This document shows, piece by piece, positions 39,744 to 49,296 of a stretch of 64,000 nt of DNA. Below the pieces are notes generated by a model that made no database searches, had not been told where the DNA came from, and worked only from the letters and a program-made list of their open reading frames with translations. Position 1 is the first letter of the stretch; every line of letters begins with the position of its first letter. The position numbers and the translations under genes are program-made. The DNA lies in assembly GCA_945482615.1 (NCBI GenBank), contig CALYRG010000001.1:45563-109562 (forward strand). Reading direction: 5' to 3'. Source of the DNA: an uncultured Clostridia bacterium. GTDB lineage: Bacteria; Bacillota; Clostridia; Oscillospirales; Oscillospiraceae.

Positions 39744-40526
39744 ATGAAGCGCAGAAAGATATGGCTTGCTCTTGGGGTGCTGCTGGTGCTGCTCCTGGCC
39801 GGGATTCTGGGCCGTCACAGCCTGTACTGCCTCTACCGGGATATCTCCTTTGGCTGGGCAGAGCGCACCCCGGCGGAAATGGAGGTCAAGGCCTTTGCCG
39901 AAAGCCGGGGCATCTCCTACGGACGCTATCCCCAGGAGCTCATTGACCTGTACGGCCGGAATCCGGAGACCCGGGATTTCGTCCTGAACTATCCCTTCCG
40001 AGAGGAAGGGGCGGTGGAGCTGAGCGGCTTCTCCCGGGACACTGTGCCCCTGTTTTTGCAGTACGATCCCATGTGGGGCTATGCGCGCTACGGCAGCTCT
40101 GTCATCGCCGTCACCGGCTGTGGGCCCACCTGCCTTGCCATGGCCGGATACTACTTAACCGGCGACGCAGGCTTTAATCCCCTGGACGTGGCCCGCTTTG
40201 CCTGGAAGAACGGCTACTACGCCTCCGGCTACGGCTCCTCCTGGACCCTCATCAGCCAGGGCGCGGAGGATTTGGGCCTCACCGTCACGGAGCTTCCCCT
40301 GGTGAAAAAGAAGATCACCAACGCTCTGGAGGAGGGATGCCCCGTCATCCTGGCCCTGGGCCCGGGGGACTTTACCTCCTCCGGTCACTACATAGTTCTG
40401 TCCGGGATGGAAGGGGGCCTCTTCCGGGTCAACGACCCCAACAGCCGGGAAAACTCCGGCAGGATGTGGAGCTATGAAACCCTGGAGCCTCAGATCCGGA
40501 ACATCTGGAAGCTTGACAAACCATAG
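39744..40526 (+). CDS. C39-like papain-fold peptidase (secreted or membrane-anchored)
   Basis: N-terminal TM; VPLFLQYDPMWGYARYGSSVIAVTGCGPTCLAMAGYYLTGD...EEGCPVILALGPGDFTSSGHYIVLSGMEGGLFRVNDPNS (Cys, His, Asp triad). Confidence 0.85.
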   Translation: MKRRKIWLALGVLLVLLLAGILGRHSLYCLYRDISFGWAERTPAEMEVKAFAESRGISYGRYPQELIDLYGRNPETRDFVLNYPFREEGAVELSGFSRDTVPLFLQYDPMWGYARYGSSVIAVTGCGPTCLAMAGYYLTGDAGFNPLDVARFAWKNGYYASGYGSSWTLISQGAEDLGLTVTELPLVKKKITNALEEGCPVILALGPGDFTSSGHYIVLSGMEGGLFRVNDPNSRENSGRMWSYETLEPQIRNIWKLDKP

Positions 40527-40541
40527 CTTCCGGGTTATAAT
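40513..40541 (+). promoter_or_regulatory. Sigma-A promoter for the preQ1 riboswitch-queT transcript
   Basis: TTGACA (40513-40518), N17, TATAAT (40536-40541). Confidence 0.85.
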
Positions 40542-40556
40542 ACCCTCGCAACTACA

Positions 40557-40600
40557 TAGGACAGTTCGTGACCATCCTGTCGGTAAACAAAACTAGGGAA
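40557..40600 (+). promoter_or_regulatory. preQ1-I riboswitch aptamer
   Basis: GACAG-UUCGUGACCAUC-CUGUC hairpin (40560-40581) followed by A-rich tail GGUAAACAAAACUAGGGAA, closely matching the preQ1-I layout (short hairpin + AACAAAACUAGG pseudoknot tail), upstream of queT. Confidence 0.8.
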
Positions 40601-40606
40601 TTTGGG

Positions 40607-40629
40607 TGGGCGCTTTGCGCCCATCTTTT
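40607..40629 (+). terminator. Riboswitch expression-platform terminator
   Basis: TGGGCGC-TTT-GCGCCCA followed by TCTTTT. Confidence 0.8.
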
Positions 40630-40668
40630 GCTGCCGTGGACTGCCCTTCCGAAAAAAGGAGCGTCCAT

Positions 40669-41181
40669 ATGAACAACAAAACCCGTTACCTGACCCATGC
40701 CGCCATCATCGCCGCCCTGTACGCCGTGCTGACCCATATGCAGAATCTGCTTCTGCCGGGCTCCGCCACCTGGGCCATCCAGATGCGCATGTCCGAGGCC
40801 CTGTGCGTGCTGGCCTTCTTCACCCCCGCGGCCATTCCCGGCCTGACCCTGGGCTGTCTGGTCTTCAACCTGACCTTTGCCGCCGCCCTGCCCCTGGACT
40901 TTGTCATTGGCTCCGCCGCCACCTTCCTCGCGGCGCTGGGCATGTGGAAGACCCGCCGGGTCACCATCAAGGGCATCCCTCTGTTGGGCCTTCTCCTGCC
41001 CGCCCTGGCCAATGCCGTTCTGGTGGGCTGGGAGCTCACCGTTTACATCGGCGGCGGGTTCCTGCTGAACGCGGTGTATGTGGCCATCGGCGAGGCCGTT
41101 GTGCTGCTGACCCTGGGCAGCGCCCTGTACTATGCCATCAAAAAACGCCGTCTGGAAGAAAAGCTTCACTGGACGGTGTGA
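40669..41181 (+). CDS. queT: QueT family ECF transporter S component (queuosine precursor uptake)
   Basis: YLTHAAIIAALYAVLTHMQNLLLPGSATWAIQMRMSEALCVLAFFTPAAIPGLTLGCLVFNLTFAAALPLDFVIGSAATFLAA; linked preQ1-I element. Confidence 0.85.
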   Translation: MNNKTRYLTHAAIIAALYAVLTHMQNLLLPGSATWAIQMRMSEALCVLAFFTPAAIPGLTLGCLVFNLTFAAALPLDFVIGSAATFLAALGMWKTRRVTIKGIPLLGLLLPALANAVLVGWELTVYIGGGFLLNAVYVAIGEAVVLLTLGSALYYAIKKRRLEEKLHWTV

Positions 41182-41239
41182 GGTTCCCCTAACAGGGGAA
41201 TCCTAACCCTTACCCAAACACAAAGGATGTGTACAATCC

Positions 41240-42154
41240 ATGATCGATTTTCAGCGGCTGAAGCTGGAGCAGAAAGCGGAATATGAATCCATTTTGTTCT
41301 CCTGTCCGGATCGGGGCTGTGAATACTCGTTTGCCAACCTGTACCTGTGGGGCCACCAGCAGGCGGCCATACTCCACGGCTGCGTAGCCTTCTTCTCCCA
41401 CTTCAACGGCCGGAGCGTCTATCCCTACCCCATCGGCCACGGCGACCGGAAAGCCGCCATTTGGGACATTCTGAACGATGCCCGGGAGCGGGGCATTCCC
41501 TGCCGGATCACCAACATGCGCCGGGAGGACTGGGCGGAGCTGGAAGGGTGTTTCCCCGGCAAATTTCTGGTGCGCATTGATCGGGACAGCTTTGATTACG
41601 TGTACGACATTGATGATCTGGCAGACCTGAAGGGCCGGAAATTTCAGAAGAAGCGTAACCACGTCAACCGCTTCCTCCAGGAGCACCCGGACTACCGGGT
41701 GCAGCCGCTGACAAAGGAAAACATCACCGCCGCGCGGGAAATGGTGCAGCAGTGGTACGATTCCCGGATCCAGGAAGACCCCCATGGGGACTACCTGCTG
41801 GAGCGCAAGGCCATGGAGCGGGCCTTCCGCTGCTATGATGCCCTGGGCATGGAGGGGCTGATCCTCTCCGACGGCGGCGAAATTCTCGCCATGACCATGG
41901 CCTCCCGGCTGTCCGACACCGTTATGGATGTCCATTTTGAGAAGGCCCGGGAGGACGAGGATGGGGCCTATGCCATGATTAACCGGGAGTTTGCCCGGTA
42001 TCTCCGGGAAAAATACCCGGAGCTGCGCTTCCTCAACCGGGAGGATGACATTGGTTTGGAAGGGCTTCGCAGGGCCAAACTGTCCTACCAGCCCCACCAC
42101 ATGATCGAAAAATGCTGGGCGTGTCTGCCGGAGGATGTGGATGGAACGCTCTGA
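41240..42154 (+). CDS. DUF2156 / LPG_synthase C-terminal-like acyltransferase-fold protein
   Basis: SCPDRGCEYSFANLYLWGHQ...FPGKFLVRIDRDSFDYVYDIDDLADLKGRKFQKKRNHVNRFLQEHPDYRV...MINREFARYLREKYPELRFLNREDDIGLEGLRRAKLSYQPHHMIEK. Confidence 0.8.
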   Translation: MIDFQRLKLEQKAEYESILFSCPDRGCEYSFANLYLWGHQQAAILHGCVAFFSHFNGRSVYPYPIGHGDRKAAIWDILNDARERGIPCRITNMRREDWAELEGCFPGKFLVRIDRDSFDYVYDIDDLADLKGRKFQKKRNHVNRFLQEHPDYRVQPLTKENITAAREMVQQWYDSRIQEDPHGDYLLERKAMERAFRCYDALGMEGLILSDGGEILAMTMASRLSDTVMDVHFEKAREDEDGAYAMINREFARYLREKYPELRFLNREDDIGLEGLRRAKLSYQPHHMIEKCWACLPEDVDGTL

Positions 42155-42869
42155 GCTGAAGATGCTGTGGAAAATCAGCTTTCAGGAGGACGGAGAATAC
42201 CTTGACTTCTTTTTCTCCAGTGTCTATTCCCCCAGCCGCTGCCGCTGCATCACCCGGGACGGGAAACCCGCTGCCGCCCTGCACTGGCTGGACTGCTCCT
42301 GCCAGGACCAGCGCCTCGCCTACGTCTACGCCGTGGCAACCCATCCTGCCCTCCGGGGCCAGGGCCTGTGCCGCCGGCTGATGGACGAGGCCCACACCGC
42401 CCTTGCCGGTCAGGGGTACGCCGGAACGCTCCTTGTCCCGGCTGAGGAGGGCCTGCGGGCCATGTATGCCAAAATGGGCTACCGGGCCTGCGGCGGAATG
42501 CGGGAGTTTTCCTGCTCTGGGGGAGCGCCCCTTCCCCTGCGCCGTGTCGGGCCGGAGGAATACGCCGCCCTGCGCCGGAGGCTGATTGGGCCCAAGGGGG
42601 TCATTCAGGAAGGGGAGAATCTCCTTCTTCTGGCGCAGTTTCACCAGCTGTACGCCGGGGATAACCTGCTTCTGGCCGCCGCAACCCAGGATGGGAAGCT
42701 CTTTGTACCGGAGCTGCTGGGAGACCCTGCCGCCGCACCGGGCGTTGCAGCCGCCCTGGGCTTCCGGTATGGCACTTTCCGGGTTCCGGGCAACGACCCC
42801 TTTGCCATGTTCCGCCCCCTGAGGGAGGACGCCGCGACTCCTGATTACTTTGGCCTTGCCTTTGACTGA
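42135..42869 (+). CDS. GNAT family N-acetyltransferase
   Basis: LAYVYAVATHPALRGQGLCRRLMDEAHTALAGQGYAGTLLVPAEEGLRAMYAKMGYRACG. Confidence 0.85.
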   Translation: MWMERSELKMLWKISFQEDGEYLDFFFSSVYSPSRCRCITRDGKPAAALHWLDCSCQDQRLAYVYAVATHPALRGQGLCRRLMDEAHTALAGQGYAGTLLVPAEEGLRAMYAKMGYRACGGMREFSCSGGAPLPLRRVGPEEYAALRRRLIGPKGVIQEGENLLLLAQFHQLYAGDNLLLAAATQDGKLFVPELLGDPAAAPGVAAALGFRYGTFRVPGNDPFAMFRPLREDAATPDYFGLAFD

Positions 42870-42874
42870 ACACT

Positions 42875-42900
42875 GCCCGCTCTCCAGCCGGAGAGCGGGC
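42875..42900. terminator. Bidirectional terminator hairpin
   Basis: GCCCGCTCTCC-AGCC-GGAGAGCGGGC. Confidence 0.8.
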
Positions 42901-42932
42901 AGCTATGTTTTCACCCAAGCGGATGGATGGGG

Positions 42933-44837
42933 TTATCTCTGGTTGTATGCTGCCCGAATCCTGCTGTCGGAACACTTAAAATTGGTCAGCTTGGTACAGC
43001 CGGAGAACATACCTCCCATGTCCGTAACATTGGAGGAATCAAAACCCGAAACGTCTAATTCTTCCAGGCTTTTGCATTCTTCGAACATGCCGTTCATATT
43101 TGTAACACGGGAGGTGTCAAACCCGGAAACATTCACCCTTTTCAGATTGTAGCATTTGTAGAACATAATGTACATATTCGTCACATTGGAGGTATCAAAG
43201 CATGAAAGATCCAGTTCGGTCATGCTGGTACAGTTGGTGAACATATCCCGCATGTTCGTCACGCCGGAAGTATCGAAGCAACCGCCAAAGTCAATATCCG
43301 TCAACTCTGTGAAATACCCGAACATCCAGGATGCATCCGCATTGGGGGATATGATCCCATCTGCCGCAATATACAGTGCGCTGCCCTCCATCCAGATCAG
43401 GACGCTCCTGTCATGCGCCTGGGACACATCCTCAGCGTCTGCCGGTGCCCCCCGCAAAGAGTCCCGGAAGGTCATCGTTTTTACGTCAGAACGTTTGTAT
43501 CTGCTTTGTCCCCAGAACTCCTCTCTTGTCTTCAGACCATACAGATCCTCTGGCTGCACCATAACATTCACCTTGGCAACCACATCTCCCGGATCCGTCG
43601 ATACCGGACTCGCGGAAATTGGATGAGTTTCCCCGGTTTCTGCAGGTAAGGCTGCCGGAACGTCGGCTGGAACGTCGGCTTGACCGGAATGACTGGATTC
43701 GGAACGCTCCTCCTGTGCAACAACTGGCTTATCCTCTCGTTGCCCCACACCAAGGCCCAGCGCAATTCCGGACAGCACCAGCACCAAAGCAACAGCTCCT
43801 ATCAAAATGGGCCGCCTGTTTTTGTTCCCGGACACCACCTGCTCCAGTAGGTTTTTAGTCAGTTCCTTTTTCGCAGACACAGGGCTTTGCAGCTGGTCCA
43901 GGAGCTCCGCCATGGATTGGGTGCGGCCCTTGGCGGTGATATTCATGGCCTTTTGCAGGGCGGAAATCACGTTGGCCGGGACGCCCCGCCTGGTAAGCAG
44001 CGACCAGTCCAGAGTATCCTCCTCCACCCGGTCATTGGCATTGGGCGGAATTACCCCGGTAAGTGTGTAGTAGATGGTGGCGGCCATGGCGTACACATCC
44101 GACCAGGGCCCGGAGGCACCCCGCTGGGTGTACTGCTCAAAGGGACTGAAGCCGCTCTTTGCCACCTGGGCAGAGGATGCGCCGTTGCTGGAAGACAAAT
44201 CCTTGGCAGCCCCCAAATCCAGAATCCGTACACCCTTGGCCGTCAGCATCAGGTTGTCCGGGCTTAAATCCCGGTGGACAAGCCCTTCCCTGTGCACCTG
44301 CTCCATGGCGGAGATGGCGGGGAAAAAGATGTCTTTCGCCTGCTCCCAAGGCATGGGGCCTTTTTCTTTCAGCACGGACAGCAGGGTTTTTCCCTCGATA
44401 TAGTCCATAACGATGTAGGCGGTGTTGTTCTCCCGGAAGCTCTCCCGCACCCGGACGATCTGCGGAATGTCCTCCATTTTCGCCATCTTCCGGGCCTCCC
44501 GGAGGAAGGAATCCATGCCGCTGACCCGGAGCTTTTCCGCCTGTTCGCCGTCCCGCCACACCAGGGTTGTACCCATGGTGGAAAAGCGGCTGACCTGGCC
44601 GCTGGGGAAGTATTCCTTGATGGCCACCTTCCGTTCCAGATTCAGGTCAAAACCAATGTAGGTGATGCCGAAGCCGCCCTGACCCAGCACCCTGCCCACC
44701 ACATAGTGTCCGTTCAGCACCGTGCCCCAGGGCATGACATAATTGGAAGCCGGTGCCTTCCGAGGATCAAAGCCGCAGTGGGGGCAGGGGTAGCCCTGAA
44801 TTTCCTCCATACAGCCGAGACAACGATTAAACTGCAT
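42933..44837 (-). CDS. Ser/Thr protein kinase with TM and C-terminal BspA/DUF285-type repeats
   Basis: CLGCMEEIQGYPCPHCGFD zinc ribbon; VVGRVLGQGGFGITYIGFDLNLERKVAIKEYFP...HREGLVHRDLSPDNLMLTAKGVRILDLGAAKDL; TM; repeats FTNCTSMTELDLSCFDTSNVTNMYIMFYKCYNLKRVNVSGFDTSRVTNMNGMFEECKSLEELDVSGFDSSNVTDMGGMFSGC. Confidence 0.92.
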   Translation of the reverse strand: MQFNRCLGCMEEIQGYPCPHCGFDPRKAPASNYVMPWGTVLNGHYVVGRVLGQGGFGITYIGFDLNLERKVAIKEYFPSGQVSRFSTMGTTLVWRDGEQAEKLRVSGMDSFLREARKMAKMEDIPQIVRVRESFRENNTAYIVMDYIEGKTLLSVLKEKGPMPWEQAKDIFFPAISAMEQVHREGLVHRDLSPDNLMLTAKGVRILDLGAAKDLSSSNGASSAQVAKSGFSPFEQYTQRGASGPWSDVYAMAATIYYTLTGVIPPNANDRVEEDTLDWSLLTRRGVPANVISALQKAMNITAKGRTQSMAELLDQLQSPVSAKKELTKNLLEQVVSGNKNRRPILIGAVALVLVLSGIALGLGVGQREDKPVVAQEERSESSHSGQADVPADVPAALPAETGETHPISASPVSTDPGDVVAKVNVMVQPEDLYGLKTREEFWGQSRYKRSDVKTMTFRDSLRGAPADAEDVSQAHDRSVLIWMEGSALYIAADGIISPNADASWMFGYFTELTDIDFGGCFDTSGVTNMRDMFTNCTSMTELDLSCFDTSNVTNMYIMFYKCYNLKRVNVSGFDTSRVTNMNGMFEECKSLEELDVSGFDSSNVTDMGGMFSGCTKLTNFKCSDSRIRAAYNQR

Positions 44838-45034
44838 ATAGTCCGCCTCTTTTCGCCTTGTTTTATACATCATACCATGGGAAAACCCAATTCGCAACGA
44901 TAATATTGTGGATGGCAGAGAAAAGACTCCCGGCCTGCCCGGGGGCGGGTATCGTATTCGCCCGGGGTTCGTTATCGTGGTAACCATCTGCCGCCGGGCA
45001 GCCGGGGACGGCTGCCCCTACAAGAGGGACGCAG

Positions 45035-45071
45035 AAAAAATCCCCCCGGAAGCGGTGACTTCCGGGGGATT
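45035..45071 (-). terminator. Intrinsic terminator of the rpsF-ssb-rpsR operon
   Basis: On the minus strand AATCCCCCGGAAG...CTTCCGGGGGGATTTTTT. Confidence 0.85.
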
Positions 45072-45080
45072 GTGGGCAAA

Positions 45081-45320
45081 TCAGTCAGCGACGTAGGGCA
45101 GCAGGGCGATCTGACGGGCGCGCTTGATGGCGGTGGTCAGGTCACGCTGATGAGCGGCGCAGGTACCGGTGGTACGGCGGGGCAGAATCTTGCCGCGCTC
45201 GGACAGGTAACGGCGGAGCTTTGCGGTGTCCTTATAATCGATGGCATTAACCTTATCAACGCAGAATGCGCAAACCTTCCTGCGCTTGCGCTGACGCATG
45301 GGACGCTGTTCGTTGGCCAT
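45081..45320 (-). CDS. rpsR: 30S ribosomal protein S18
   Basis: [67 protein letters not shown]. Confidence 0.98.
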   Translation of the reverse strand: MANEQRPMRQRKRRKVCAFCVDKVNAIDYKDTAKLRRYLSERGKILPRRTTGTCAAHQRDLTTAIKRARQIALLPYVAD

Positions 45321-45362
45321 GGTAATTCCCTCCTTGTAAGTGTGGTAAAAGTTCAGTTCAGG

Positions 45363-45848
45363 TCAGAAGGGCAGCTGGGCGTCATCGTCATCCAGCATCG
45401 CGAAATCCGATGCCGGCGCTGCCGCGGGGGCCTGATAGCCGCCGTAGGCAGGTGCCGCAGGAGCGCTGTAGGGGCTGTTTCCGGAGCTGTAGCTTCCGCC
45501 GTAGGAGCCGGAGCCCTCGCTGCTGCGCTTGCTCTCGCCGAAGTAGACGTTATCCGCCACCACCTCGGCACTGCGACGCTTGTTCCCTTCCTTGTCGTTC
45601 CAGTTACGGATCTGGAGACGACCGGAAACCACGATCATGCTGCCCTTGGTGAAATACTTGGAGACAAACTCGCCGGTCTGCCGCCAGGCTACACAATCGA
45701 TAAAGTCGGTTTCCCTTTCGCCGCCGTCCCGGTTTCCGAAATCCCGCTCCACTGCCACAGAGAAGCTGGTAACGGCAATGCCGCTGCCAGTGCGGCGCAG
45801 CTCGGGATCGCGGGTCAGACGGCCCATAATGACGATGTGGTTGAGCAT
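45363..45848 (-). CDS. ssb: Single-stranded DNA-binding protein
   Basis: MLNHIVIMGRLTRDPELRRTGSGIAVTSFSVAVERDF...C-terminal acidic tip DDDDAQLPF. Confidence 0.97.
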   Translation of the reverse strand: MLNHIVIMGRLTRDPELRRTGSGIAVTSFSVAVERDFGNRDGGERETDFIDCVAWRQTGEFVSKYFTKGSMIVVSGRLQIRNWNDKEGNKRRSAEVVADNVYFGESKRSSEGSGSYGGSYSSGNSPYSAPAAPAYGGYQAPAAAPASDFAMLDDDDAQLPF

Positions 45849-45851
45849 TTC

Positions 45852-46148
45852 TTACTCCTCCACTGCGGTGGTGAGGCAGCGCATAACGCCCTCGGTGATC
45901 TTCATCACGCGCTCCAGCTCAGCAGGGAACTCGGGCTTGCACTCCATGTTCATCAGAACATAGTAGCCTTCTGCCATGTCGTTGATGGGGTAGGCCAGAC
46001 GACGCTTGCCCCACACATCGATGTTGGTCAGAGTACCCTCCGCCTCCACCATTGCCTTGAACTTTTCCACAAGTGCGGTGGTCTCTTCCTCACCCAGGGT
46101 TGCATCGATGATGTAGAGAACCTCGTACTTACCGGTGATCTTAGCCAT
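45852..46148 (-). CDS. rpsF: 30S ribosomal protein S6
   Basis: KYEVLYIIDATLGEEETTALVEKFKAMVEAEGTLTNIDVWGKRRLAYPINDMAEGYYVLMNMECKPEFPAELERVMKITEGVMRCLT. Confidence 0.97.
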   Translation of the reverse strand: MAKITGKYEVLYIIDATLGEEETTALVEKFKAMVEAEGTLTNIDVWGKRRLAYPINDMAEGYYVLMNMECKPEFPAELERVMKITEGVMRCLTTAVEE

Positions 46149-46227
46149 GTTGATTGCACCTCCTTTTGGACTTTTGGCCCCCGGTCGCGCCGGGAGCAAG
46201 GATTTGTCCGCATTCGCAGACTGTAGT

Positions 46228-46256
46228 ATTTTACAGGATTCCAGTCAAAAAGTCAA
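46228..46256 (-). promoter_or_regulatory. Sigma-A promoter of the rpsF operon
   Basis: Minus strand TTGACT-N17-TAAAAT (46256 to 46228). Confidence 0.8.
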
Positions 46257-46499
46257 GGATTTTTTGCCCATTTTCTAGGAAACTACTCCCGGAGGATGAC
46301 TGGGCCGGCGTTTTCTGCTGCTCATCTGCTGTATACGGCCCCAGAAGTTTCGATATTAATTTATTTATAAAAAAATTCTCTGAAAATGCAAGAAAAATGT
46401 TTGCCATTTCCATTTCTCTGTGCTATAATATTTGCGCCTTACAGGAAGATATGAAATATCGCAAAATTATTTCGCGGAAATGCGGAAAGGAGAACGAGA

Positions 46500-49133
46500 A
46501 TGTCTCACAAGTATGTTTATCTGTTCACCGAAGGCACGGGAAAAATGCGTGAGCTCCTGGGCGGTAAGGGAGCCAATCTGGCCGAGATGACCCGGATTGG
46601 TCTGCCTGTTCCCCAGGGCTTTACTATTACTACCGAAGCCTGCACCCAGTATTACCAGGATGGCCGGAAGATCAATGACGAGATCAAGGCTGAAATCATG
46701 GAATACGTGGGCCGTATGGAGGTTATCACCAGCAAAAAGTTCGGCGACCTGAACAACCCCCTGCTGGTTTCCGTCCGTTCCGGCGCCCGGGCCTCCATGC
46801 CCGGCATGATGGACACCATCCTGAACCTGGGTCTGAACGAGGACGTGGTGGAAGTGCTGGCCAAGAAGTCCGGCAACCCCCGCTGGGCCTGGGACTGCTA
46901 CCGCCGTTTCATCCAGATGTACTCTGACGTCGTCATGGAAGTCGGCAAAAAGTATTTCGAGGCTCTCATCGACCAGATGAAGGAGCGCAAAGGCGTCAAG
47001 CAGGACGTGGAGCTGGATGCCGACGATCTGAAGGAGCTGGCCATGCAGTTCAAGGCCGAGTACAAGGCCAAGCTGGACGAGGACTTCCCCTCCGACCCCA
47101 AGGAGCAGCTGATGGGCGCCATTCAGGCCGTGTTCCGCTCCTGGGACAACCCCCGCGCCAACGTCTACCGTCGTGAAAACGACATTCCCTACTCCTGGGG
47201 CACTGCCGTCAACGTGCAGTCCATGGCCTTCGGCAACATGGGCGACGACTGCGGCACCGGCGTTGCCTTTACCCGCAACCCCGCCACCGGCGAGAAGAAG
47301 CTGTTCGGCGAGTTCCTGACCAACGCCCAGGGCGAAGACGTGGTGGCCGGTGTCCGGACCCCCATGCCCATCAGTGAGATGGCCGAGAAGTTCCCCGCCG
47401 CTTTCGCTCAGTTCACCGACGTCTGCCGCATCCTGGAGAACCACTACCATGACATGCAGGACATGGAGTTCACCGTTGAGAACGGCAAGCTGTACATGCT
47501 CCAGACCCGTAACGGCAAGCGTACCGCTCCCGCCGCTCTGAAAATCGCCTGCGACCTGGTGGACGAGGGAATGATCGATGAGAAGCAGGCCGTTGCCATG
47601 ATCGAGCCCCGCACTCTGGACACCCTGCTGCATCCCCAGTTCGACGCCGCCGCTCTGAAGAAGGCTCAGCCCGTGGGCCGCGCCCTGGCCGCTTCTCCCG
47701 GAGCCGCCTGCGGCCGCATCGTCTTCACCGCCGAGGACGCCAAGGCCTGGGCCGCCAACGGCGAGAAGGTTGTTCTGGTTCGTCTGGAGACCTCTCCCGA
47801 GGATATCGAAGGCATGATGGCCGCTCAGGGCATCCTCACCGTCCGCGGCGGTATGACCTCTCACGCCGCCGTTGTCGCCCGCGGCATGGGCCGCTGCTGT
47901 GTCTCCGGCTGCACCGAGATCGCCATGGACGAGGAGAACAAGGAGTTCACCCTGGCTGGCAAGACCTACCACGAAGGCGACTGGCTGAGCCTGGACGGCT
48001 CCACCGGCTACATCTACGATGGCCAGATTGCCACTGTGGATGCCAAGATTGCCGGTGAGTTCGGCCGGATCATGACCTGGGCCGACAAGTACCGCCGTCT
48101 GCAGGTTCGCACCAATGCCGACACTCCCCGTGATGCCCGCCGGGCCCGCGAGCTGGGCGCCGAAGGCATCGGCCTGTGCCGTACCGAGCACATGTTCTTC
48201 GAGGAGGGCCGTATCGGCGCGTTCCGGGAGATGATCTGCTCCGACACCGTGGAGGAGCGGGAGGCTGCTCTGGCCAAGATTCTGCCCATGCAGCAGGCTG
48301 ACTTTGAGGCCCTGTACGAGGCTATGCAGAACTACCCTGTTACCATTCGCTTCCTGGATCCCCCTCTGCACGAGTTCGTGCCCACCACCGAGGAGGAGAT
48401 CGAGGCGCTGGCCAAGACCCAGGGCAAGACCGTTCAGCAGATCAAGGACATTATCGCCTCCCTGCACGAGTTCAACCCCATGATGGGTCACCGCGGCTGC
48501 CGTCTGGCCGTCACCTACCCCGAAATCGCCACCATGCAGACCAAGGCTGTCATCCGGGCCGCCCTGGCTGTCAAGGGCCGTCATCCCCGCTGGAATGTTG
48601 TTCCTGAGATCATGATCCCCCTGACCTGCGAGACCAAGGAGCTGAAGTACGTCAAGGATGTCGTGGTCAAGGCTGCTGACGCCGAGATTGCCGCCTCCGG
48701 CATCGATCTGAAGTATCAGGTCGGCACCATGATCGAAATCCCCCGGGCCTGCCTTACCGCTGGCGAAATTGCCAAGGAGGCTGAGTTCTTCTGCTTCGGC
48801 ACCAACGACCTGACCCAGATGACCTTCGGCTTCAGCCGTGACGATGCCGGCAAGTTCCTCAACGCCTACTACGATGCCAAGATCTTCGAGAACGATCCCT
48901 TCGCCAAGCTGGATCAGACCGGTGTCGGCATGCTGATGGAGATGGCCGTGGAGAAGGGCCGGAAGGTTCGTCCCGACATGCACGCCGGTATCTGCGGCGA
49001 GCACGGCGGCGATCCCATGAGCGTGGAGTTCTGCCACCGCATCGGCCTGGACTACGTGTCCTGCTCCCCCTTCCGTATCCCCATCGCCCGCCTCGCCGCC
49101 GCCCAGGCTGCTATCAAGGATGGCAGGAATTAA
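46500..49133 (+). CDS. ppdK: Pyruvate, phosphate dikinase
   Basis: 877 aa; KYVYLFTEGTGKMRELLGGKGANLAEMTRIGLPVPQGFTITTEACTQYY; GGMTSHAAVVARGMGRCCVSGC; GICGEHGGDPMSVEFCHRIGLDYVSCSPFRIPIARLAAAQA. Confidence 0.98.
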   Translation: MSHKYVYLFTEGTGKMRELLGGKGANLAEMTRIGLPVPQGFTITTEACTQYYQDGRKINDEIKAEIMEYVGRMEVITSKKFGDLNNPLLVSVRSGARASMPGMMDTILNLGLNEDVVEVLAKKSGNPRWAWDCYRRFIQMYSDVVMEVGKKYFEALIDQMKERKGVKQDVELDADDLKELAMQFKAEYKAKLDEDFPSDPKEQLMGAIQAVFRSWDNPRANVYRRENDIPYSWGTAVNVQSMAFGNMGDDCGTGVAFTRNPATGEKKLFGEFLTNAQGEDVVAGVRTPMPISEMAEKFPAAFAQFTDVCRILENHYHDMQDMEFTVENGKLYMLQTRNGKRTAPAALKIACDLVDEGMIDEKQAVAMIEPRTLDTLLHPQFDAAALKKAQPVGRALAASPGAACGRIVFTAEDAKAWAANGEKVVLVRLETSPEDIEGMMAAQGILTVRGGMTSHAAVVARGMGRCCVSGCTEIAMDEENKEFTLAGKTYHEGDWLSLDGSTGYIYDGQIATVDAKIAGEFGRIMTWADKYRRLQVRTNADTPRDARRARELGAEGIGLCRTEHMFFEEGRIGAFREMICSDTVEEREAALAKILPMQQADFEALYEAMQNYPVTIRFLDPPLHEFVPTTEEEIEALAKTQGKTVQQIKDIIASLHEFNPMMGHRGCRLAVTYPEIATMQTKAVIRAALAVKGRHPRWNVVPEIMIPLTCETKELKYVKDVVVKAADAEIAASGIDLKYQVGTMIEIPRACLTAGEIAKEAEFFCFGTNDLTQMTFGFSRDDAGKFLNAYYDAKIFENDPFAKLDQTGVGMLMEMAVEKGRKVRPDMHAGICGEHGGDPMSVEFCHRIGLDYVSCSPFRIPIARLAAAQAAIKDGRN

Positions 49134-49258
49134 GTGATTTTCAGATGTTCGGAACCTTTACAGTAACGCAGGAGAATGCGAAAGCGTATCTGTACGCGAT
49201 CTCTCCCCTGCGAAGGGTGCATCGGTTCCGGGACATTCGGGTAAATCTCTATATCTAG

Positions 49259-49296
49259 CATAGATCCCCAACCGCTCTGGCGGTTGGGGATCTATG
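49259..49296. terminator. Terminator hairpin between convergent ppdK and the glycosyltransferase
   Basis: CATAGATCCCCAACCGC-TCTG-GCGGTTGGGGATCTATG, 17-bp perfect arms. Confidence 0.75.

Noticed and set aside
46467-49037. 856-aa - strand ORF
   Set aside because: Antisense to full-length ppdK; low-complexity G/L/H/V translation.
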